Notes: generated by a model from the sequence alone, not told the origin. 6,809 nt of DNA from JBIKWN01 sp044376365 (GCA_044376365.1 JBILLA010000147.1:1-6809), one strand, 5' to 3'. Shown: positions 1 to 6,432, counted from the stretch's first letter. A program made the numbers and translations.

Positions 1-219
1 GATAAGGACAACAATAGTACCTTTGAGAATATCAACAAGCAGGGTAATGAGACCTGCTTTTTTACCAACCACTCGTGCAAGGTTTGTAGCTCCTACGTTT
101 CCACTGCCTACTTTTTCAATATCAATTCCATAGCTATGGGCAATGATTTTACCAGTCGGAAAGGATCCGATCATGTAGGCAAGAAGCGAGGCAAAAAGGG
201 TTAATATGTATGGAGTCAT
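1..219 (-). CDS. plsY: PlsY-type glycerol-3-phosphate acyltransferase, N-terminal 73 residues (partial)
   Basis: This is the membrane enzyme that acylates sn-glycerol-3-phosphate from acyl-phosphate, the first step of phospholipid synthesis in most bacteria. Only the first 73 codons are present; the C-terminal part lies beyond the window edge. The translation opens with a hydrophobic segment (about residues 4-17), then GSFPTGKIIA (18-27) and the family signature GSGNVGATN (38-46) followed by R49, VGKKAG (51-56) and VDILKG (62-67). These match the conserved first cytoplasmic/periplasmic loop motifs of PlsY. The ATG overlaps the rpe stop in an ATGA arrangement and no good Shine-Dalgarno precedes it, so it is probably translated by coupling to rpe. 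It is the last visible gene of the def-fmt-rpe-plsY unit. The family call is firm; activity cannot be judged without the missing part. Confidence 0.9.
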   Translation of the reverse strand, partial: MTPYILTLFASLLAYMIGSFPTGKIIAHSYGIDIEKVGSGNVGATNLARVVGKKAGLITLLVDILKGTIVVLI

Positions 220-866
220 GCTCGTAATGACTCTACCGCAGCTTTCCTATCCTTAGAAGAGAAAATATACGAACCAGCTACAAAGACATCCGCGCCCGCA
301 GCTGCACATTGGTAGGCCGTATCAGGCTGAATACCCCCGTCTACTTCTATGAGGGTCTGTAGGCCCCGCCTATTAATTTCGCCCTTGAGGAGTTCTATTT
401 TACGAATGCAGCTCGAAATAAATTCTTGCCCACCCCATCCTGGATTAACAGTCATAATGAGGGCTAAATCACAGAGCTCTAGCACTTCAAAGATGCTCTC
501 AACGGGAGTACCTGGATTGATAGCAACACCTGCTTTTACCTGCATACTGCGGATTGATTGCAGTGTTCTATGGAGGTGAGGGCATGCCTCTTGGTGGACG
601 ATGATCTGCTGAGCACCCGCATCAGCAAATGTTTTTAAGTGATTGTCAGGCTCTGTAATCATGAGGTGGACATCTCGAAAGAGCGTGGATGCACGTTTGG
701 CGGTTGCAACCATCTGGGCTCCAAAGGTGATGGGAGGGACAAATTGGCCATCCATAACATCGATATGGATCCAATCAGCGCCTGCATCGGTGACATTTTT
801 AATCTCTTGGGTCAAAGATCCAAAATCGGCGGCAAGAACGGAAGGTGCTATAATTCGTTTTGACAT
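216..866 (-). CDS. rpe: Ribulose-phosphate 3-epimerase
   Basis: Cytosolic TIM-barrel enzyme interconverting D-ribulose 5-phosphate and D-xylulose 5-phosphate in the pentose phosphate (or Calvin) pathway. The 216 residues equal the usual family length. Visible motifs are IAPSVLAADF (6-15), HIDVMDG (34-40), DVHLM (65-69), TVNPGWGGQ (139-147) and VDGGI (175-179). The four expected metal/catalytic residues H34, D36, H67 and D176 are all present. Two small departures are FVPP where the family usually has FVPN, and NPGWGG where NPGFGG is more usual; neither removes a ligand. The start is 5 bp after the fmt stop, and a GGAG lies within the fmt 3' end (about 877-880, 10 nt upstream of the ATG). The stop overlaps the plsY start (ATGA). 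Expression is therefore expected as part of the def operon. Confidence 0.96.
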   Translation of the reverse strand: MSKRIIAPSVLAADFGSLTQEIKNVTDAGADWIHIDVMDGQFVPPITFGAQMVATAKRASTLFRDVHLMITEPDNHLKTFADAGAQQIIVHQEACPHLHRTLQSIRSMQVKAGVAINPGTPVESIFEVLELCDLALIMTVNPGWGGQEFISSCIRKIELLKGEINRRGLQTLIEVDGGIQPDTAYQCAAAGADVFVAGSYIFSSKDRKAAVESLRA

Positions 867-871
867 AGTGT

Positions 872-1843
872 TTATGCTCCGAACTTATCACCTGGCTTGA
901 TCTCTACGCCACTCAAAAACTCTCTCGTGGGGAGTCTTTTTTTGCCCTCTATTTGCAGTTCAAGCAGTGAGAGGCATCCATCGCCAGTGGCAACTCGTAG
1001 TTCATCTCCTGAAGCAAACAATACAGTACCAGGATGCATGGAAGCTTCATGAGGTAATTGCTCTCGCGCGGCGGCTTGAAAGACTTTGATTCGTTTCCCT
1101 TGAAATGTAGAAAAAGCTCCAGGATGCGGTGAGAGGCCATGGATGTGACGAACCAATGCATGGCTTGATTGCTTCCACTCGAGCTGCGCTTCTTGATTTG
1201 ATATTTTTTTGGCATACGTGACGCCCTCTGTAGATTGTTGAACTGCAGAGAGTGTGCCATCAAGTATTTGTGGAAGATGACGTGTTAAGAGAAGTGAACC
1301 CTCAAGCGCAAGGGTATCATGCAGCAATGCGAGTGTCGTTGTATCATCGATATGAACCGTGGTTGTCGCAAAGACAGGTCCTGTATCAAGGCCTGCTTCC
1401 ATCTGCATAAGCTGTACACCTGTTGTCATATCGCCGCTCATAATGGCCCGTTGCATTGGGGCAGCTCCGCGCCACCGTGGAAGCAAAGAACCGTGGATGT
1501 TTAAGCAGCCAGTTTTCGGTAGTGATAGCACTGCAGGTGGTAAGAGTTGACCAAAGGCTACAACGACGCCGATATCAAATGGTCCATATGCGGAGGCTTC
1601 ATAGATAAAACCATCAATATCAGCCGATATTTTATTAGGGGTAAGGCAGGGTATCGATGCACTGGCTGCTACCGTTTTGACTGGGGTTGATAGCTCTTTT
1701 TTGCCACGACCAGCAGGACGATCTGGGTTGGTTACCACCAACGCAACCTGAAAACGGCTGTCTGCTAAAAGCGCACGCAAGGAGACTGCGGCAAATTCAG
1801 GGGACCCAAAGAATATTATTTTTGCTCTTGTTTCTGGAGCCAT
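872..1843 (-). CDS. fmt: Methionyl-tRNA formyltransferase
   Basis: Transfers a formyl group from 10-formyltetrahydrofolate to Met-tRNAfMet to make the initiator fMet-tRNA. At 323 residues it is close to the family norm (about 315). The N-terminal Rossmann-type domain shows FFGSPEFA (11-18), NPDRPAGRGKK (39-49) and the signature SLLPRWRGAAP (119-129). The catalytic triad N115, H117 and D153 (in GLDTGP) aligns with N108/H110/D146 of the E. coli enzyme with a constant offset of 7. Residues from about 215 on form the C-terminal tRNA-binding OB-like domain. The ATG at 1843 is the only reasonable start and adds about seven residues before the core. It lies inside def, giving a 28-bp overlap, and has no clear Shine-Dalgarno, so coupling to def translation is likely. 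Confidence 0.97.
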   Translation of the reverse strand: MAPETRAKIIFFGSPEFAAVSLRALLADSRFQVALVVTNPDRPAGRGKKELSTPVKTVAASASIPCLTPNKISADIDGFIYEASAYGPFDIGVVVAFGQLLPPAVLSLPKTGCLNIHGSLLPRWRGAAPMQRAIMSGDMTTGVQLMQMEAGLDTGPVFATTTVHIDDTTTLALLHDTLALEGSLLLTRHLPQILDGTLSAVQQSTEGVTYAKKISNQEAQLEWKQSSHALVRHIHGLSPHPGAFSTFQGKRIKVFQAAAREQLPHEASMHPGTVLFASGDELRVATGDGCLSLLELQIEGKKRLPTREFLSGVEIKPGDKFGA

Positions 1844-2313
1844 TTGAGAAAGATTTGTTTTTTGAGATTTGAGAGATGATCAACAAACAGAATGCCGTCG
1901 AGGTGATCGAGTTCATGTTGCACGCAGTATGCAAGCAGTTCTTCAGCTTCAAATTCAAAGGGCTTGCCAAATCGATCAAGGGCATGAACGTGGACCCGTG
2001 CACTTCTGGTAATGGTCTCACGAAAATCTGGGATGCTGAGGCATCCTTCGCGAGAATCTATTTTTCCCTGACGTGCGACGATGCGTGGGTTAATCAGCTC
2101 AATCGGTTGATTGCGTTCATCTGAAGTATCGATTACGGCGACACGGGTCATTGTGCCGACCTGCGTTGCTGCAAGCCCAACCCCGTCTGCGTAGTACATT
2201 GTTTCTTTGAGGTCATCAAGAAAGCGATGGAGGGTAGCATCAAAGCTGGTCACAGGTTGTGCCACCTGTTTGAGCCGAGGATCAGGATAGATGAGAATAT
2301 CGAGTAGAGCCAT
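1816..2313 (-). CDS. def: Peptide deformylase
   Basis: Metalloenzyme that removes the N-formyl group from nascent proteins, the counterpart of Fmt encoded next to it. All three family motifs are intact: GVGLAATQVG (44-53), EGCLSIP (89-95) and QHELDH (132-137). These supply metal ligands C91, H133 and H137 and catalytic E134 (165-residue numbering). The start at 2313 is chosen because MALLDILIYPDPRL aligns with the usual N-terminus of the family. An in-frame ATG at 2334 would add seven residues, but it would lie upstream of the transcription start predicted from the -10 box at 2333-2338. Neither start has a convincing Shine-Dalgarno, and the mRNA leader may be only about 10 nt. It is the first gene of the minus-strand operon and overlaps fmt by 28 bp. 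Confidence 0.96.
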   Translation of the reverse strand: MALLDILIYPDPRLKQVAQPVTSFDATLHRFLDDLKETMYYADGVGLAATQVGTMTRVAVIDTSDERNQPIELINPRIVARQGKIDSREGCLSIPDFRETITRSARVHVHALDRFGKPFEFEAEELLAYCVQHELDHLDGILFVDHLSNLKKQIFLKWLQKQEQK

Positions 2314-2331
2314 TTGCAGAAATGATGATAA

Positions 2332-2338
2332 CATAATA
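2332..2338. promoter_or_regulatory. Candidate shared (bidirectional) -10 element between def and the divergent unit
   Basis: The same bases read CATAAT on the plus strand (2332-2337) and TATTAT on the minus strand (2338-2333), each five of six matches to the TATAAT consensus. Starts about 7 nt downstream would be near 2344 (+) and 2326 (-), about 18 bp apart. These fit the chosen starts of both divergent genes (2345 + and 2313 -). No good -35 hexamer is seen on either strand. The -10 matches are seen directly; promoter function and start points are inferred. Confidence 0.45.
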
Positions 2339-2344
2339 CCTAGA

Positions 2345-2731
2345 ATGATTCATCTTGAACATCAAGAAGCGTTACTTATGAGGCTCCTCTGTGGTTTTTT
2401 TGGCCAAGAGCAGGTTATTCCCAAGATGAGCCTCTTTGCAGTGTGTAGTGGTACAATTGAGGGTGGTCAGGATGAGAGAGCAAAGCGTTCCCAATGTCTT
2501 TTTACCGTAGTTGATAGTGACGATCAGCCAAAGATTGTTTTTGATTTCTTTTCAGGATTCGATAGGCCATTTGAAACCAAAGATGTCGAGGGACAGCAGT
2601 TTATTAAGCCAACCCTTGAAGCCCGAGGTATACGGTATATCACGATGTCGATTGATGAATTTTCAGAGATTACCGACCCACAAAGCGCTCTCGACTTTTA
2701 CCACTGGCTTAAGGATAAAGTAGAGCTATGA
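2345..2731 (+). CDS. Uncharacterised 128-aa protein, possibly DUF2726/PD-(D/E)XK-like
   Basis: I do not recognise this gene firmly. The protein is small and soluble, with no signal peptide or membrane segment. An N-terminal helix-like stretch EHQEALLMRLLCGFFGQ (5-21) leads to VIPKMSLFAV (24-33). A beta-rich core follows, CLFTVVDSDD (51-60) and KIVFDFF (63-69), then an alpha/beta end with IKPTLEARGIRYITM (87-101). This order resembles DUF2726-type domains, related to restriction-endonuclease-like folds, where a strand pair carrying an acid residue precedes a helix and a 'G-hyphobic-R' strand. The expected catalytic lysine after the second strand is absent (FDFF), so it may be a non-catalytic relative. 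The start is uncertain: ATG 2345 fits the predicted promoter with almost no leader; ATG 2378 has a weak AAGAAG 8 nt upstream; ATG 2291 would run into def. Its stop overlaps the next start (ATGA). Confidence 0.72.
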   Translation: MIHLEHQEALLMRLLCGFFGQEQVIPKMSLFAVCSGTIEGGQDERAKRSQCLFTVVDSDDQPKIVFDFFSGFDRPFETKDVEGQQFIKPTLEARGIRYITMSIDEFSEITDPQSALDFYHWLKDKVEL

Positions 2732-3777
2732 TTCGCCAGTACGCTCGAAGTCTTTATGTCCTGACGTTGCTCTGCTTTCTTGCAGGTGTTTCATATGTGA
2801 CAAAATTTCATGTTTCTTTACCTCTGGCAAAGGTACAGCTCTTTTTTTTCGTGTTTATCATCCTTTTATTGTCGCACCTGTTGCGCCCATTGGTTGCATT
2901 CTCAACCAAGACACTTTGGATCCTAGTTTTTATTGGTGTTGCAGTCACTGGGTTTACCTTTAGTCCATTAACGCTCAAACAAGATACTGTTTTTTTTGCA
3001 CCGTACCTTGGTGATGAAAGCGGTGCACAGACGCGGATTGATAGAGTACTTTTTCAGGAAGCCTTGCAGCGCGTGCAGCAGCGTACATCTGTCTCTGCTA
3101 TGTTTGATACCGTAAAGACGAGTGAGGAAGCGCTTCGCCTCATCGATAACCGTTCTCACATTAAGGGAGTTATTTGGGGATCGTCCCGCATGCTTAATAT
3201 AACGTTCAGTACTGGGCTACTTTCAGAGGATGTTCCGCCTCGCATATGGAACAAACCAGTGCAGGGCATGCGAATTATAAATCAGCCAGCTTCGGTGACA
3301 TTTCCCTATCTTCCTCGTAAAGAGACTATTGAACTACTGGCGGCAAGCTTCTCTTTTGATACCGCTCCTCTTCGTGAGGCTGGTCGAGTTGTTGCACCGT
3401 GGCGTGCTCATACACTGAGAGCACTTGTTTTTTTTAAGCTTGGTACAATTACCTTACAGAGAGTCCTTGATGAGCAGGATGCGCCCGCAGTCTCTGTGCT
3501 TGAGGATTCAATTACCTCTCTGAGAACTGCCTATAAATTTTCCCCTGGAGAAGAGAATCGACAGCTTCGTCGGATTATTCTCAGTAATCTTGCTGTAGCT
3601 CTAAGCGTTAAAGGGTTCCTGCTGGACCAAAAAGAGCCACTAGGTGAAGCGCGTAATCTGATGCTCGACGCTGCTCGTGTGACTCGACTTGAGGAGAAGA
3701 ATGATCAGGCTTTCATTGATTCTCGACTCATTCAGCGTCAAAATAGCGAAGTTTTAAGAATGATCCTAAGAGACTAA
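2728..3777 (+). CDS. Membrane protein with three N-terminal helices and a helical (TPR-like) C-terminal domain, function unknown
   Basis: I do not recognise this 349-residue protein. Residues about 9-25, 36-52 and 62-79 are strongly hydrophobic and should form three transmembrane helices, packed close together with very short loops. The remaining 270 residues are soluble. A mixed segment includes IKGVIWGSS (145-153), resembling the strand that precedes the C-terminal repeats in some TolB-N/TPR-type envelope proteins; this is only a weak resemblance. Residues from about 225 to the end are mostly amphipathic helices with Ala/Leu spacing suggestive of degenerate TPR repeats, a protein-protein interaction surface. 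The ATG overlaps the stop of the upstream small gene (ATGA), implying coupled synthesis, and purC begins 2 bp after the stop. A membrane-anchored scaffold or partner of the upstream protein is a reasonable guess, not a demonstrated role. Confidence 0.82.
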   Translation: MIRQYARSLYVLTLLCFLAGVSYVTKFHVSLPLAKVQLFFFVFIILLLSHLLRPLVAFSTKTLWILVFIGVAVTGFTFSPLTLKQDTVFFAPYLGDESGAQTRIDRVLFQEALQRVQQRTSVSAMFDTVKTSEEALRLIDNRSHIKGVIWGSSRMLNITFSTGLLSEDVPPRIWNKPVQGMRIINQPASVTFPYLPRKETIELLAASFSFDTAPLREAGRVVAPWRAHTLRALVFFKLGTITLQRVLDEQDAPAVSVLEDSITSLRTAYKFSPGEENRQLRRIILSNLAVALSVKGFLLDQKEPLGEARNLMLDAARVTRLEEKNDQAFIDSRLIQRQNSEVLRMILRD

Positions 3778-3779
3778 TC

Positions 3780-4751
3780 ATGGATGTAAAAGATATCTAC
3801 GCAGAACTACCTTATTGTTTAGATGACATTTCTATTGAGGGGCTTGGTAAAAAATATTCAGGAAAAGTGCGCGACTGTTATGTCTTGCATGCTGGAAGTG
3901 CCGAAGCAAAACGTATCTTGATTACGTCTGATCGCTTGAGTTGCTTCGATAGAGTCGTGACAACTGTTCCGTTTAAGGGGCAGGTACTGACCAGTCTTGC
4001 AATGTTTTGGTTTGATAAAGTTGCTTCGATTATTCCTCATCATGTGCTTGGCCACCCACATCCAAATATGATGGTTGGTCGAGAAGCTTCAGTGATACCC
4101 CTCGAAATAGTTGTACGAGCGTACCTGACAGGCAGTGCTTGGCGAGATTACGAAGCGGGTCGACCAGTGAGTGGTACTATCCTTCCAAAGGGTATGAAGA
4201 AGGATCAACGATTCGATGCTCCTATCCTTACTCCATCAACTAAGGCTGAGGTGGGAGAACATGATATGCCTATCTCAGAGTCAGAGATCTTGCACCGAGA
4301 AATTGTCTCTGAAATATTATGGAGCAAAATTAAAACTGCTGCTCTTGCGTTATTCCAAGAGGGCTCGCGGTGGGCAAAAGAGCGTGGCCTTTTGCTTGTC
4401 GACACAAAATATGAGTTCGGCCTTTGTAACGGAGAGCTTATTCTTGTCGATGAAATTCATACTCTTGATTCTTCTCGTTATTGGATAGAGAGTGAGTATG
4501 AGAGTCGTTTCCAACAACAGGTTGACCAAATAATGCTTGATAAAGAGCCCACAAGACAGTGGCTGCTCTCACAGGGATTTAAGGGCGATGGCCCAGTTCC
4601 AACATTCACTGATGAGCATCGTGTACAGCTTGCGCAGCACTATATTGATAGTTATGAGAAGATAACTGGCCTATCATTTCAGGGGCAGGGTAGGACTACC
4701 CCTGATGCTATAAAGAAGAGTCTTGAGCCTTATCTTCTCGAGGACTGTTAG
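3780..4751 (+). CDS. purC: Phosphoribosylaminoimidazole-succinocarboxamide (SAICAR) synthase
   Basis: Cytosolic enzyme joining aspartate to CAIR with ATP to give SAICAR in de novo purine synthesis. The 323 residues place it in the longer subgroup (about 300 aa, as in yeast Ade1 and many proteobacteria) rather than the E. coli form of about 237 aa. Motifs seen: KYSGKVRD (25-32, nucleotide-binding loop), TSDRLSCFD (49-57), the first PROSITE-type signature IPLEIVVRAYLTGS (106-119), the second signature VDTKYEFG (207-214) and VDEIHTLDSSRYW from 223. The start has AAGAGA at 3768-3773, inside the end of the preceding gene, 6 nt before the ATG. No separate promoter is visible, so it is probably read with the two unknown genes upstream. 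No other purine gene is nearby. The TAG stop overlaps the converging lipoprotein stop. Confidence 0.97.
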   Translation: MDVKDIYAELPYCLDDISIEGLGKKYSGKVRDCYVLHAGSAEAKRILITSDRLSCFDRVVTTVPFKGQVLTSLAMFWFDKVASIIPHHVLGHPHPNMMVGREASVIPLEIVVRAYLTGSAWRDYEAGRPVSGTILPKGMKKDQRFDAPILTPSTKAEVGEHDMPISESEILHREIVSEILWSKIKTAALALFQEGSRWAKERGLLLVDTKYEFGLCNGELILVDEIHTLDSSRYWIESEYESRFQQQVDQIMLDKEPTRQWLLSQGFKGDGPVPTFTDEHRVQLAQHYIDSYEKITGLSFQGQGRTTPDAIKKSLEPYLLEDC

Positions 4752-5161
4752 TAGCGGTACGAATCGTTCGGGCGACGATCATCATAGTAGCTATTATTGT
4801 CACGTGTATCACGCGGAGTTCCACGCAGCTCTTGAATTTCCCGACGCTGTCGGCGTAGCTCTTCGTCTTGTCTTCGCATACGCTCGTTTTGACTCTCATA
4901 GCGATCGTCATTGACATCTGACTCATTGCCGATAACACCGCCAGTCAGTGCACCAGCACCTGCTCCAATTGCAATGCCAGCACCAGTGTTCCCAGTGGCG
5001 TGACCTACAATTGCACCAAGACCTGCACCAAGAGCAGTTCCCCCGATGACACCTTTCTCTCTGCCAGAGAGAGGACGACTTTCAGAGCAGCCAAAGAGCA
5101 TGCTCGAAGCAATGATAATGGTGAGGATCTGAGGGATGTGTTTAAGCGGTGTATGTTTCAT
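4748..5161 (-). CDS. Glycine-zipper lipoprotein (17-kDa surface antigen-like)
   Basis: A 137-residue envelope lipoprotein. Positively charged residues 1-8 and a hydrophobic stretch (9-23) end in a lipobox LFGC, predicting cleavage and lipidation at C25. The -2 Phe is unusual but tolerated. Residues 37-79 are a glycine-zipper domain with GxxxG-type spacing (GVIGGTALGAGLGAIVGHATG and following), as in the Rickettsia 17-kDa antigen/OsmB-like families that pack as helical hairpins in or on the outer membrane. Residues 80-115 are highly charged (Arg/Glu/Gln), probably helical, and the tail is rich in Asp, Asn, Arg and Tyr, probably disordered and exposed. No Shine-Dalgarno is evident. It converges on purC with overlapping stop codons, and is read away from the flagellin region. 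Function within this family is generally envelope integrity or unknown. Confidence 0.9.
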   Translation of the reverse strand: MKHTPLKHIPQILTIIIASSMLFGCSESRPLSGREKGVIGGTALGAGLGAIVGHATGNTGAGIAIGAGAGALTGGVIGNESDVNDDRYESQNERMRRQDEELRRQRREIQELRGTPRDTRDNNSYYDDRRPNDSYRY

Positions 5162-5170
5162 AGTATTTTG

Positions 5171-5200
5171 GTTATAAAAGACGTTAAACGTGTTTTACGT
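5171..5200 (-). promoter_or_regulatory. Candidate promoter/operator of the lipoprotein gene
   Basis: On the minus strand TATAAC (5177-5172) lies about 10 nt before the lipoprotein ATG and could be a -10 box. Immediately upstream is an imperfect 20-bp palindrome at 5181-5200 (ACGT-AAAC--GTTT-ACGT, 16 of 20 positions symmetric) that would cover the spacer/-35 region. No -35 hexamer is recognisable. The symmetry is seen directly; a role as a repressor or activator site is inferred. Confidence 0.35.
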
Positions 5201-5270
5201 ATTCAATGCCCTATAGAATATCAGCCTCAAAAGTTTCTTCGCAAGCACTAAGAAGCATTCCCAGGTGGCC

Positions 5271-5287
5271 TTAAAAGCTGGTTTTAA
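5271..5287. repeat. AT-rich inverted repeat TTAAAA-N5-TTTTAA
   Basis: Perfect 6-bp arms (5271-5276 and 5282-5287) around GCTGG, just upstream of the conserved flagellin leader. It could be a protein-binding site or an AT-rich upstream element. It has no counterpart before the second flagellin, so it is not part of the shared leader. Confidence 0.35.
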
Positions 5288-5335
5288 AGAACTAAGAACT
5301 TTTTGGATTTTTCGTCTCTGCTTAGAAAATACCCA

Positions 5336-5352
5336 TTTTATGCTTCAGAAAA
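5336..5352 (+). repeat. Imperfect inverted repeat TTTTATG-CTT-CAGAAAA in leader copy 1
   Basis: Seven-bp arms with one mismatch around CTT. The copy at 6588-6604 is a perfect version of the same element (TTTTCTG-CTT-CAGAAAA). Its place relative to flanking blocks is kept in both leaders, so it is a candidate operator or RNA hairpin. Confidence 0.5.
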
Positions 5353-5466
5353 CTGCATCTATGGTCGTAGTTATCCTTGAGCAGATTGAAAGTGTGTTGT
5401 GGTTCATCCACTCTTAAGCAGAGTTCGAGCCTCCAATACCATTACAATCAAAATATGATAGCTACG

Positions 5467-5534
5467 GTAGTAATGCCGCTGTTGTCGCATAGTAGTAACC
5501 CTAGGTCCAAGGATGGATTGTCGGGGGGTAGTAA
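5467..5534 (+). repeat. Three direct GTAGTAA repeats in leader copy 1
   Basis: GTAGTAA occurs at 5467-5473, 5492-5498 and 5528-5534, starts 25 and 36 nt apart. The first two fall within the stretch missing from the second flagellin leader; the third lies between the two CAAGGA elements, where copy 2 has unrelated bases. Function unknown; a binding site for a protein or small RNA particular to this flagellin is possible. Confidence 0.4.
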
Positions 5535-5546
5535 CTTCAAGGAGGA
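5504..5546 (+). promoter_or_regulatory. Candidate paired CsrA/RsmA sites plus Shine-Dalgarno of flagellin 1
   Basis: AAGGAGGA (5539-5546) is a strong Shine-Dalgarno 6 nt before the ATG. It lies within a CAAGGA that is repeated at 5508-5513, exactly 30 nt earlier. The upstream copy reads GTCCAAGGATGG, 10 of 12 positions matching the CsrA SELEX consensus RUACARGGAUGU. It can fold as stem 5504-5508 / 5515-5519 (three Watson-Crick, two G-U pairs) with GGA in the hexaloop AAGGAU. Two-site CsrA control of flagellin is established for B. subtilis hag; applying it here is inference. Confidence 0.5.
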
Positions 5547-5552
5547 ATAAAG

Positions 5553-6413
5553 ATGCCAGTAACCATTAACTCTAACATTGCGTCCCTGTCAGCACAGCGT
5601 CGACTCGGTATTGCCAACGAAGCGTTGAACAATACATTTCAGCGTTTGAGCTCAGGACAGCGTATTAACAAAGCAGCAGATGATGCTGCGGGGCTTGCGA
5701 TTGCAGACTCTTTAAAAGCTGATCAGCGTATTGGTGGCGTAGCCATCCGAAACGCAAATGACGGTATTTCAACAGTTGCAATTGCAGATGGTGCGCTGAA
5801 CGAAATTGGTAACGTTCTGTCTCGTCTTGCAGAGCTTGCATCACAGTCAGCGAACGGCACGTTCTCTACAACGCAGCGTTCTGCGTTGCAGAATGAGTTC
5901 TCGGCGCTTGGTTCAGAGATTGAGCGTATTGCGACAGTGACAACATTCAACGGCGTAAAGCTCTTGTCTGGTGGTCAATCAGTGGTATTGCAGGTGGGCT
6001 TTAACTCACAGTCGACATCACAGATTAGTATTACCAACGTCTCTGGAACGCTAACCTCGCTTGGTCTAGCAGGAACGAACTCTTCAGCGTTGTCGTACTC
6101 TTTAACGGGGGTAAGCATCGACCAGGGGCAGTCAGCATCGCGTGTTGCACTTGATGCGATTAACGGAGCGATATCTTCTCTTGCAAGTACCCGTGGTAAC
6201 TTGGGTGCTGCAGAAGCAAGACTTCGTGTTTCGATTAACAACCTTTCGGTTGCACGTGAAAACTTCGCTGCTGCTGAAAGCCGTATTCGAGACGTTGATG
6301 TCGCAAGTGAAGCTGCAGAGCTCACACGATTAAACATCCTCCAACAGGCGGGTGCTTCAATCTTGGCGCAGGCAAACCAGCAGCCTCAGCTTGCACTAAG
6401 CCTTCTCAGATAA
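5553..6413 (+). CDS. Flagellin (FliC/FlaA family), short form
   Basis: Filament subunit exported by the flagellar type III system. The 286 residues contain the conserved N-terminal D0/D1 region (1 to about 140; SNIASLSAQRRL at 7-18, INKAADDAAGLAIAD at 38-52, ELASQSANGT at 94-103). They also contain the C-terminal D1/D0 region (about 190-286; RENFAAAESRIRDVD, then a canonical ending QANQQPQLALSLLR). Only about 45 residues separate them, so the variable D2/D3 domains are essentially missing. The TLR5-contact residues known from Salmonella FliC are kept (R91, E94, L95, Q98 of SRLAELASQ). There is no cysteine. The start has a strong Shine-Dalgarno 6 nt upstream. A second flagellin follows after a hairpin and a similar leader, so each has its own control region. 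The gene symbol is left blank because paralogues cannot be told apart. Confidence 0.97.
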   Translation: MPVTINSNIASLSAQRRLGIANEALNNTFQRLSSGQRINKAADDAAGLAIADSLKADQRIGGVAIRNANDGISTVAIADGALNEIGNVLSRLAELASQSANGTFSTTQRSALQNEFSALGSEIERIATVTTFNGVKLLSGGQSVVLQVGFNSQSTSQISITNVSGTLTSLGLAGTNSSALSYSLTGVSIDQGQSASRVALDAINGAISSLASTRGNLGAAEARLRVSINNLSVARENFAAAESRIRDVDVASEAAELTRLNILQQAGASILAQANQQPQLALSLLR

Positions 6414-6432
6414 TCAAAGAATTAAAAACAGG

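Larger units (their letters stand above)
5292..5552 (+). promoter_or_regulatory. Flagellin leader module, copy 1
   Basis: This 261-nt gene-free stretch aligns in blocks with 6543-6753. Block A is CTAAGAAxTTTTTGGA (5292-5307, 15/16 identical), block B TGCTTCAGAAAA (5341-5352, identical), block C AAGTGTGT(T/C)GTGGTTC (5390-5405, 15/16), block D starts GTT(C/T)GA (5423-5440, 12/18), and the end is GTCCAAGGAT plus TTCAAGGAGGA. A-B and B-C spacings are 49 and 49 nt here, 50 and 47 nt in copy 2. About 40 nt lie between block D and CAAGGA that copy 2 lacks. No good sigma-28 or sigma-54 promoter match was found, so I cannot place the transcription start; the module may be upstream regulatory DNA, untranslated leader, or both. 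Confidence 0.7.

Noticed and set aside
2314..2334. Seven-residue N-terminal extension of Def from the ATG at 2334
   Set aside because: The family aligns from the internal Met at 2313 and the predicted minus-strand start of transcription (near 2326) lies downstream of 2334.
2291..2344. Upstream ATG at 2291 extending the unknown gene by 18 residues
   Set aside because: It would overlap the def coding start by more than 20 bp, lies before the predicted promoter and has no Shine-Dalgarno; the added residues do not look like domain sequence.
4680..4704. Hairpin CAGGGG...CCCCTG near the end of purC
   Set aside because: A real 6-bp inverted repeat, but inside coding sequence and without a T-run on either strand, so no support as a terminator.
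4714..4738. AGAAGA...TCTTCT inverted repeat as a terminator for the lipoprotein gene
   Set aside because: Only six weak pairs around a 13-nt loop within purC codons; only a short, interrupted T-rich stretch follows on the minus strand.
5266..5283. Possible sigma-54 site (TGGCC...GCTGG) upstream of flagellin 1
   Set aside because: GG and GC are 8 bases apart rather than the required 10, and the site is not repeated before flagellin 2.
5284..5310. Possible sigma-28 promoter (TAAAGAAC-N11-TGGATTTT) upstream of flagellin 1
   Set aside because: The -10 half does not resemble GCCGATAA and the -35 half is not kept before flagellin 2.
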